Assembly: GCF_024055575.1 (NCBI RefSeq)
Contig: NZ_JAMXOE010000004.1
Coordinates: 205,932 to 269,931 of the forward strand
Direction of reading: 5' to 3'
Origin: Mucilaginibacter flavidus
GTDB lineage: Bacteria > Bacteroidota > Bacteroidia > Sphingobacteriales > Sphingobacteriaceae
DNA: 64,000 nt
Shown here: positions 57,043-64,000 of the stretch, in pieces
Numbering within the stretch: the first letter of the stretch is position 1
How the letters are laid out: every line of letters begins with the position of its first letter
Notes under the pieces: model-generated
What the model was told of the DNA's origin: nothing
What the model saw: the letters and a program-made list of their open reading frames with translations, nothing else
The model's database searches: none
Made by a program: the position numbers and the translations under genes

Positions 57043-57444
57043 ATGCCGGTTAAAGAAAAACTTAGGATAGATAAATATTTGTGGGCGATAAGGCTTTTTA
57101 AAACCCGCACCCTCGCATCAGACGCGTGCAAAGCCGGGCGCGTAAAGCTGGATGGCCAGAATATTAAACCTGCACACGAGGTGAAAATAGGGGAGGTGTA
57201 CCAGGTGTCAAAAGGGCAGGACAGAAAGATAGTTAAAGTTACGGGTATGCTGGAGAACAGGGTTGACGCCAAAACTGCTGTTAACTTTTATGAAGACGTT
57301 ACACCGGTTGAAGAAACGAATGCGTTTAAATCAATGTTTCATGCCCCGGTACTAAAACGCGACAGGGGTACAGGCCGCCCAACCAAGCGCGACCGCCGCG
57401 AAATTGACGACCTGAAGGACGACTATTTTGAAAAAGGCAACTAA
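57043..57444 (+). CDS. S4-domain RNA-binding protein (Hsp15/HslR-like)
   Basis: A 133-residue basic protein. The S4 domain fills residues 6-70 (LRIDKYLWAIRLFKTRTLAS, then AGRVKLDGQNIKPAHEVKIG). A charged C-terminal tail has RDRGTGRPTKRDRREID. E. coli Hsp15 binds stalled 50S subunits carrying nascent chains; the same role here is family-level inference. Confidence 0.85.
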   Translation: MPVKEKLRIDKYLWAIRLFKTRTLASDACKAGRVKLDGQNIKPAHEVKIGEVYQVSKGQDRKIVKVTGMLENRVDAKTAVNFYEDVTPVEETNAFKSMFHAPVLKRDRGTGRPTKRDRREIDDLKDDYFEKGN

Positions 57445-57505
57445 AAACAACCGCTATATCGTTATCTTGGCAAAAAACTGTACAAATTTAAGCTGCAAAA
57501 TTTGA

Positions 57506-58909
57506 ATGATAAACAGGCATACCACCTTTTTTAAAGCCTTAAATCTTGTAGTCGACTACCTGGTATTGAACATTAGTTTAATAGCGACTTATTATATTGA
57601 GAACAGTACCAGCATATTAGCGGGGAGCAATAAAAAATACCTGCCCATAGTGCTGGTTTTTAATTTGATATGGATGCTGTCGGCCAATATAGCAAAGTTA
57701 TATTTCGATGTGCTGAACAAGGATTCAATCATAACCTTCCGCAACGTAATTAACGCCTATTTTCTGTTTATCAGTTTTATCTGCTTCACCATATTGATAT
57801 TAATTGGTACCGAGGCTTATTTTATCACCCGGCAATACCTGTTTTACTCGCTGGCACTGTTTGGATCGTTGTTAGGGTTTTGGAAGGTTATTTTCCTGCT
57901 GATACGTAAAAGGCAGCGCGCATCGTTAATGGATACGCGCAGAGCGGTAATTGTTGGCGCCGGCCGCACCGGGCAGGATTTGCACGAATACCTGCTTAAA
58001 AATTGGGATACAGGTTACCGGGTAGTAGGCTTTTTTGATGATGAGCCCTCCAACGTTAGCGAAGCAGGTTTGTATTTAGGCGATGTAAAGCACTGTATTA
58101 CATATGTGAAGCACAATAAAATAACTGAGATTTTTTGCACGCTGCCGGTATCCGAAGCTAAAACCATAAAAAAGCTGATGTTGGATGCCGATAAAAACCT
58201 TATCCGCTTTAAATCGGTACCCGAGTATTACGACTATGGCAACAAGCCGGTTTATATCAAAAGTTTTGGGCAAATACCGGTGATATCTGTCCGGGCCGAG
58301 CCGTTGGAGAGCCTGTTGAACCGCTCGATAAAGCGTACGTTCGATATTGCATTTTCATTGTTTGTTATTGTTTTTATTTTCAGCTGGCTGTTTCCCATCC
58401 TGGCGCTCATTATCAAACTGGAGTCGAAAGGGCCGGTGTTTTTTATACAAACACGGTCGGGCCACAATAACGAGCCTTTTAACTGTTATAAATTCCGCAG
58501 CATGTATGTTAACGGTGATGCGGATAAAAGGCAGGCAACGCGTAACGACCGCAGGGTTACCAAATTGGGGGCCTTTATACGGCGTACCAGTTTAGATGAA
58601 CTGCCGCAGTTTTTTAACGTGCTGATAGGCAATATGTCGGTAGTGGGGCCGCGGCCGCATATGATAACCCATACGGAGGAGTATTCGGAACTGATAGACA
58701 TGTTTATGGTAAGGCACTTTTTGAAGCCTGGCATAACCGGCTGGGCGCAGATAAAGGGCTTCCGTGGCGAGACCAAAACAGTTGACGATATGAACCAGCG
58801 CGTTGAGGCCGACTTGTGGTACCTGGAAAATTGGTCATTTTTGCTCGACCTCAAAATTGTTTTCCTGACCGTGAGGAATTCGCTGGTAGGCGATGAGAAC
58901 GCGTTTTGA
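57506..58909 (+). CDS. Undecaprenyl-phosphate glucose phosphotransferase (WcaJ-like)
   Basis: A 467-residue initiating phosphoglycosyltransferase with the full domain set: four N-terminal membrane helices (about 10-30, 45-64, 80-102, 108-134), a Rossmann-like domain with GAGRTG at 151-156, one more membrane segment (about 279-303), and the catalytic domain with KFRSM at 329-333, D364/E365 in SLDELPQF, GPRPH at 381-385 and PGITGWAQ near 408. It is the second initiator in the window but lies apart from both loci, among housekeeping genes, so it may serve a polymer encoded in one of them or elsewhere. Confidence 0.9.
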   Translation: MINRHTTFFKALNLVVDYLVLNISLIATYYIENSTSILAGSNKKYLPIVLVFNLIWMLSANIAKLYFDVLNKDSIITFRNVINAYFLFISFICFTILILIGTEAYFITRQYLFYSLALFGSLLGFWKVIFLLIRKRQRASLMDTRRAVIVGAGRTGQDLHEYLLKNWDTGYRVVGFFDDEPSNVSEAGLYLGDVKHCITYVKHNKITEIFCTLPVSEAKTIKKLMLDADKNLIRFKSVPEYYDYGNKPVYIKSFGQIPVISVRAEPLESLLNRSIKRTFDIAFSLFVIVFIFSWLFPILALIIKLESKGPVFFIQTRSGHNNEPFNCYKFRSMYVNGDADKRQATRNDRRVTKLGAFIRRTSLDELPQFFNVLIGNMSVVGPRPHMITHTEEYSELIDMFMVRHFLKPGITGWAQIKGFRGETKTVDDMNQRVEADLWYLENWSFLLDLKIVFLTVRNSLVGDENAF

Positions 58910-58948
58910 CACGCGATCTTTTAGAATAATTCTTTTACAATATCTTAT

Positions 58949-59320
58949 ATGAACGACAAAGCCTTAATTATCCTGGTTGCCGGGCCATACCGCTCAGGAA
59001 CCAACGACGACCCGGTGCTGATGGAAAACAACCTGCGGAAAATGGAAGAAGCCGCGCTGCTTATTTTCAGGGCGGGGCACATACCGGTTGTTGGCGAGTG
59101 GTTTGCACTGCCGCTATTAAAAGTCGCAGGGTCAAAGTATCCTGGTGATGCTATTTACGAGGGAATTTCGTACCCTATTGCCCGCCGGATGATTACCAGG
59201 GCCGATGCGATATGGCGGATTGAAGGTGCCTCAAAGGGTGCCGACGGCGATGTAGAAAAAGCACACTCACTGGGGATCCCGGTGTATTATAAGGCAGAGG
59301 ATATACCGGGACTTTCGTAA
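58949..59320 (+). CDS. DUF4406 (nucleoside 2-deoxyribosyltransferase-like) protein
   Basis: A 123-residue cytoplasmic protein. The N-terminus ILVAGPYRSGTNDDPVLME resembles the nucleotide-handling start of nucleoside 2-deoxyribosyltransferase-like folds; AGHIPVVGEWFALPL and EGASKGADGDVEKAHSLGIP follow in the family order. The activity of DUF4406 proteins is not established. It follows the phosphoglycosyltransferase gene by 39 bp. Confidence 0.7.
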   Translation: MNDKALIILVAGPYRSGTNDDPVLMENNLRKMEEAALLIFRAGHIPVVGEWFALPLLKVAGSKYPGDAIYEGISYPIARRMITRADAIWRIEGASKGADGDVEKAHSLGIPVYYKAEDIPGLS

Positions 59321-59530
59321 CCTGTTTTCATGCGATAACTAAAAGGCCGGCCCCGGCGGATGAGTTATAAGTCGGCAAGGCGTTCCATTTTTACACGCGG
59401 AACACCCGGAACGCTGTGAAACATGTTGATTGTCAGGTATTTAAATTTTAACGTATTTGTGTATATCTCAACCAGTTGCCATAAATTTTCTTTTTACAGG
59501 TATGGCTGTGATTTAAAATTAAATCTGCTG

Positions 59531-59995
59531 CTATCCAATTTCCTGCCAGCGTTTAAAGGCAGGCTGGGCCTCATCGCGCAATAGTTGTACAAATGGCAGC
59601 TTTCGTTCGTCCATGCTGCATGCCATTTCATTATAAATGAAATGGTCATCAAAACCTATGTTGGCGGCATCTACCTTTGTGTTGGCGTAGTAGATTTTGT
59701 CTATGTGTGCCCAGTAAATGGCGCCCAGGCACATGGGGCAGGGCTCGCAACTGGTATAGATTTCACAACCGGATAAATTGTAAGTACCCAAAGCCTTGCA
59801 CGCCAGTCTTATCGCCGAAATTTCTGCATGGGCGGTGGGGTCATTCTCGGGTACTACTTTATTGGCGCTGCCTGCCACAACCTCGCCATCTTTTACAATC
59901 ACCGCACCAAACGGACCGCCAAGGCGCTGCTCAATATTGCTTTCGGCCAATGCAATGGCCATCCGCATAAAGTTTTCATTCATCCCGTTTTCCAT
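59531..59995 (-). CDS. Nucleoside deaminase, guanine-deaminase-like
   Basis: A 154-residue zinc deaminase. H56 and E58 in TAHAEISAI and C86/C89 in CEPCPMC form the zinc and catalytic site. The late block VDAANIGFDDHFIYNEM resembles the C-terminal segment of Bacillus GuaD (guanine to xanthine) more than tRNA adenosine deaminase TadA. An inner ATG four codons in (MNENFM) is an equally good start. It is separated from ompH by a terminator. Confidence 0.85.
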   Translation of the reverse strand: MENGMNENFMRMAIALAESNIEQRLGGPFGAVIVKDGEVVAGSANKVVPENDPTAHAEISAIRLACKALGTYNLSGCEIYTSCEPCPMCLGAIYWAHIDKIYYANTKVDAANIGFDDHFIYNEMACSMDERKLPFVQLLRDEAQPAFKRWQEIG

Positions 59996-60005
59996 AGGTT
60001 CAAAA

Positions 60006-60036
60006 TTAAAAAACCCCGGCGATTTGCCGGGGCTTT
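60006..60036 (-). terminator. Intrinsic terminator after the ompH-like gene
   Basis: CCCCGGC (60014-60020), loop GATTT, and GCCGGGG (60026-60032) form a 7-bp GC stem. Read on the minus strand it is followed by TTTTTTAATTTT, so it ends the ompH transcript before the deaminase gene. Confidence 0.85.
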
Positions 60037-60096
60037 TGTCATAATATCATTTTGAAAAACACTCGCGCAGTTGCGTGTGCCCTCATCCGTACATTG

Positions 60097-60687
60097 TTAT
60101 TTCTTTTCTTTAGCGTAGGCGTCGTTCAGCTTTTTTAAATAATCAGCTGTAACGTCAAGACTTGGGTCAGCATATAAAAGCTGAGCGTTACCTGTTTGGA
60201 AGGTCAGCACCATTTTATAGCCATTTTCTTTGGCGTATTGTTTAGTGAACTCATAAACTTTTTCGTAAAGTTTTTTGCTTTCGTCGGCCTGGGCGGTTTG
60301 CATCTGGGCACTTGCGTTTTGCTCGTAGCTTTGTTCAGTCTGCCCTTCACGTTGTAAACGTTGCTCGGTAGTTTGGCGCTGGTCGGCGCTCAGGGTAGCA
60401 GCGTTTTTTTGGTATTCTGCAATTTCGCGCTGTAAGGCCTGTCTTTTACCACCTACATCGTTCTGCATGCTTTTGCCTTTATCTTCAAGGCGTTTGCGCA
60501 TATCTATCGAGGCATTGTATTTTGTATTAACCGTATCTTCGTTTATGTAAACAATTTCGGGTTTTACACTTGTTGCTGCAGCTGGTGTGGCCGGGGTTGC
60601 TGGTTTGTTTTGATTACATGCTGCTAAGCTTCCGGCAAGTAAAGCACCAAGAGCAATTTTAGTAATAATTGAAGCCGAAGTTTTCAT
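60097..60687 (-). CDS. OmpH/Skp family periplasmic chaperone-like lipoprotein
   Basis: A 196-residue protein. The N-terminus ends in the lipobox LAAC with C24, so it is probably lipid-anchored. A Pro/Ala-rich linker follows, then a long charged helix pair (about 55-150, rich in Gln, Lys and Glu: RKRLEDKGKSMQNDVGGKRQ and AEYQKNAATLSADQRQTTEQ). The C-terminal YADPSLDVTADYLKKLNDAY is the usual OmpH/Skp ending. Skp proteins hold unfolded outer-membrane proteins; Skp itself is soluble, so the lipid anchor is a variation. Confidence 0.85.
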   Translation of the reverse strand: MKTSASIITKIALGALLAGSLAACNQNKPATPATPAAATSVKPEIVYINEDTVNTKYNASIDMRKRLEDKGKSMQNDVGGKRQALQREIAEYQKNAATLSADQRQTTEQRLQREGQTEQSYEQNASAQMQTAQADESKKLYEKVYEFTKQYAKENGYKMVLTFQTGNAQLLYADPSLDVTADYLKKLNDAYAKEKK

Positions 60688-60754
60688 TGTTTTAATTTGT
60701 TTTACTGCGATTTACGCAAAGAATTTTGCTTGTTTTGATTTATAAAAATTTTGA

Positions 60755-60762
60755 CAAAGATA
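60755..60762 (-). promoter_or_regulatory. Predicted -7 box of the ompH-like gene
   Basis: The minus strand reads TATCTTTG, an exact TAnnTTTG match, about 68 bp before the ATG. Confidence 0.4.
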
Positions 60763-60796
60763 AACTTTAAGCACAAGTATCCTAATTTGATGTGCG

Positions 60797-60943
60797 ATTG
60801 ATTTGAAGATGTGCTAATTTGAAGATTTGAAGATGAGTAGCCTTGGAAATTTAATATTTCAAAGGTTATCGACTTGGCAATATTAAGAATTTATGTGCTT
60901 TATAATCTTCAAATTTTCAAATCAACTAATCTTCAAATCAACT
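60797..60943. repeat. Palindromic word-repeat spacer between ompH and gyrB
   Basis: The left arm (60797-60834) repeats ATTTGAAGAT three times with small changes. The right arm (60903-60943) carries ATCTTCAAAT and ATCAACTAATCTTCAAATCA. The 68-bp centre has a further weak inverted pair (GAAATTTAATATTTCAAAGG). It lies between the two divergent promoters. Confidence 0.7.
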
Positions 60944-60998
60944 ATCTTTTCCACACTTATTACTTATCCACAAATGCGGCAATATGGGGTATTTTTCG

Positions 60999-61006
60999 TA
61001 CTTTTG
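60999..61006 (+). promoter_or_regulatory. Predicted -7 box of gyrB
   Basis: TACTTTTG is an exact TAnnTTTG match 22 bp before the ATG at 61029. A TTG at 61014 is in frame with gyrB but would lie about at the transcription start, so ATG 61029 is preferred. Confidence 0.45.
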
Positions 61007-61007
61007 A

Positions 61008-62987
<1,980 letters not shown>

Positions 62988-63009
62988 TATTTATTTGTCT
63001 ATATTTTTG

Positions 63010-63043
63010 AAGGTCACTTGAGTAATCAGGTGGCCTTTTTTTG
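63010..63043 (+). terminator. Intrinsic terminator after gyrB
   Basis: AAGGTCACTTGA (63010-63021), loop GTAA, TCAGGTGGCCTT (63026-63037) form a 12-bp stem with two G-T pairs, followed by a run of T. Confidence 0.85.
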
Positions 63044-63095
63044 TGCAGCTAAAAAACAACAGGGTGTCCGAAATCTTATTGTCTATGGAAGAACG

Positions 63096-63127
63096 GTTCC
63101 CCTCTTGAGAGGGGCTAGGGGTGTGTT
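63096..63127 (+). repeat. DUF559-flanking repeat, left copy
   Basis: GTTCCCCTCTTGAGAGGGG followed by CTAGGGGTGTGTT. The first part is itself a palindrome (CCCCTCTTGAGAGGGG). It lies 58 bp before the DUF559 gene and recurs in the same orientation at 63577. Confidence 0.8.
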
Positions 63128-63184
63128 ATTGAACTATCCTCCAAAATACTTGATTTTCCTTAAATTCTTTTCTATTATTGATTT

Positions 63185-63571
63185 ATGCCCCGCAAAATCA
63201 TCCCATATAATACAAGCCTAAAACAATTCGCCAGAAAATTAAGAAACGACAGCACCCTCGGCGAAGTTTTGCTTTGGAATGAACTGAAAGATAAACAAAT
63301 GTATGGGTACGATTTTCACCGTCAAAAGCCGCTGTTAAATTATATCGTCGATTTATACTGTTACGAATTGGATTTAGTGATTGAGATTGATGGCCAATAT
63401 CATAGTTATGAAGAGATATCAAATGCTGACGTCTTACGCGATGAGGAACTGGCTGCTTATGATTTAGTTGTCTTGCGATTTACCGAGCGGGAGGTTAGAC
63501 AGGATATGGTTAACGTTTTGAGGACAATTGAAAATCATATTTTGGAGCACGGGGCTAAAGGGAAAAAGTGA
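63185..63571 (+). CDS. DUF559 (Vsr-like, PD-(D/E)XK fold) endonuclease-like protein
   Basis: A 128-residue protein with the DUF559 core: LRNDSTLGEVLLWNELK (E27), GYDFHRQKPLLNYIVDLYC (D56), LDLVIEIDGQYH (E67, D69) and LVVLRFTEREV. These acidic residues fit the metal-binding site of very-short-patch-repair-like nucleases. Cleavage activity is not proven for most of this family. The gene is enclosed by copies of one short repeat, at 63096, 63577 and inverted at 63663. Confidence 0.85.
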   Translation: MPRKIIPYNTSLKQFARKLRNDSTLGEVLLWNELKDKQMYGYDFHRQKPLLNYIVDLYCYELDLVIEIDGQYHSYEEISNADVLRDEELAAYDLVVLRFTEREVRQDMVNVLRTIENHILEHGAKGKK

Positions 63572-63576
63572 CTTTT

Positions 63577-63632
63577 TGTTCCCCTCTTGAGAGGGGGCGC
63601 ATCTGACTGTGTAGTGGCAGGGGTGTGTTCGT
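63577..63632 (+). repeat. DUF559-flanking repeat, right copy (interrupted)
   Basis: GTTCCCCTCTTGAGAGGGG (63577-63595) matches the left copy exactly. About 21 bp of other sequence then separate it from CAGGGGTGTGTT (63617-63628), the second half of the repeat. It begins 6 bp after the DUF559 stop. Confidence 0.75.
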
Positions 63633-63662
63633 CGCCATGCAATATTCGCAATGCACGCGGGC

Positions 63663-63689
63663 TGACACACCCCTAACCCCTCTCAAGAG
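63663..63689 (-). repeat. DUF559-flanking repeat, inverted copy
   Basis: Read on the minus strand: CTCTTGAGAGGGG, then TTAGGGGTGTGTCA. It is in inverted orientation to the right copy, so the two could form a long hairpin (63577-63689) downstream of the DUF559 gene. It ends about 40 bp before the transposase start. Confidence 0.75.
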
Positions 63690-63727
63690 TAATAGCCTAT
63701 GAAAAGACATTTAAAATATGTATCTTT

Positions 63728-64000
63728 ATGATAATGAACATAATAGAAGTACTTGCAAGGTATCACGAGCAGGAGACCTGCATATCGCATTTGGAGGCGA
63801 TTAGATGGCACGGGGAGCCACAATGCCCTTATTGTAAGAGCAAACAAAGCTCAAAACGTGACGGGACACAGCGGCACCATTGTAATAGCTGTAATAAAAG
63901 TTATAGTGTTTTGGTGGGGACTATTTTTGAAGCGACTAAACTTCCTCTGCCGAAATGGTTCCTTGCTATTGCGCTTGTATTGAATGCGAAGAAGGGCTTA
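63728..64000 (+). mobile_element. IS1595-type transposase, N-terminal part (cut by window edge)
   Basis: The frame is open from ATG 63728 (or 63734) to the edge, 91 codons. The zinc ribbon has C33-P-Y-C36 and C52-N-S-C55, followed by the family block SYSVLVGTIFEATKLPLPKWFLAIALVLNAKKG. This matches the start of IS1595-group transposases. The catalytic domain lies beyond the window, so intactness cannot be judged. I could not identify the left terminal repeat with confidence. Confidence 0.85.

Noticed and set aside
63753..63983. 76-codon open frame on + at the right edge
   Set aside because: It is out of frame with the IS1595-type transposase, whose zinc ribbon and downstream block are clear in the frame starting at 63728.

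Overview
The window reads as chromosomal DNA of a member of the Bacteroidota, most likely family Sphingobacteriaceae (Mucilaginibacter/Pedobacter-like; this is inference from protein style, not from a marker search). Supporting signs are several TAnnTTTG-type -7 promoter boxes, few Shine-Dalgarno sequences, GTG/TTG starts for rplA, rpoB and one flippase gene, DUF3467 just downstream of rpoC, tandem Wzi-family genes, and Bacteroidota-style intergenic repeats.

Layout. (1) 1-10560: the ribosomal protein/RNA polymerase cluster rplK(end)-rplA-rplJ-rplL-rpoB-rpoC, a strong terminator, then DUF3467. (2) 10561-28509, all on +: GDP-fucose synthase followed by a Wzx/Wzy-dependent exopolysaccharide locus. 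It holds an outer-membrane exporter (Wza-like), a chain-length protein (Wzz), a flippase (Wzx), an aminotransferase-WbqC-beta-propeller pair-GNAT-methyltransferase cassette, glycosyltransferases, a polymerase (Wzy), an acyltransferase and a probable dTDP-L-rhamnose 4-epimerase. (3) 28510-31174: a gene-poor, AT-rich stretch with one phosphoglycosyltransferase between two gaps of about 840 bp. (4) 31175-35226: a lipoprotein and two tandem Wzi-like outer-membrane proteins. (5) 35223-50938: a second exopolysaccharide locus, mostly on -, with its own Wza/Wzz, Wzx, Wzy, glycosyltransferases and acyltransferase. A 2OG-Fe(II) oxygenase and rfbD-rfbA follow on +. (6) 50939-62987: housekeeping genes (miaA, CCA-adding enzyme, tsaC-like, GT9, dapD, S4 protein, a second phosphoglycosyltransferase, guanine-deaminase-like, OmpH, gyrB). 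(7) 63000-64000: a DUF559 endonuclease-like gene bracketed by short repeats, then the start of an IS1595-type transposase cut by the window edge.

How the genes work together. The window carries two sets of the parts needed to build and export a surface polysaccharide: two initiating phosphoglycosyltransferases, two flippases, two polymerase-like proteins, two Wzz, two Wza-like exporters and two Wzi-like proteins. Precursor genes (fcl, rfbA, rfbD, a second RmlD-like reductase, a rhamnose 4-epimerase-like enzyme, a DegT aminotransferase) point to deoxy- and amino-sugars. The pathways are incomplete here: gmd, rfbB and rfbC are not in view.

The most unusual non-coding signal is a set of spacers in the housekeeping part that are filled almost entirely by repeated short words and their reverse complements, often abutting or entering the neighbouring genes. 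Two other repeat types are present: a 147-bp element with 28-bp inverted ends after rfbA, and repeats around the DUF559 gene. I saw no CRISPR array, tRNA, rRNA or recognised defence system.
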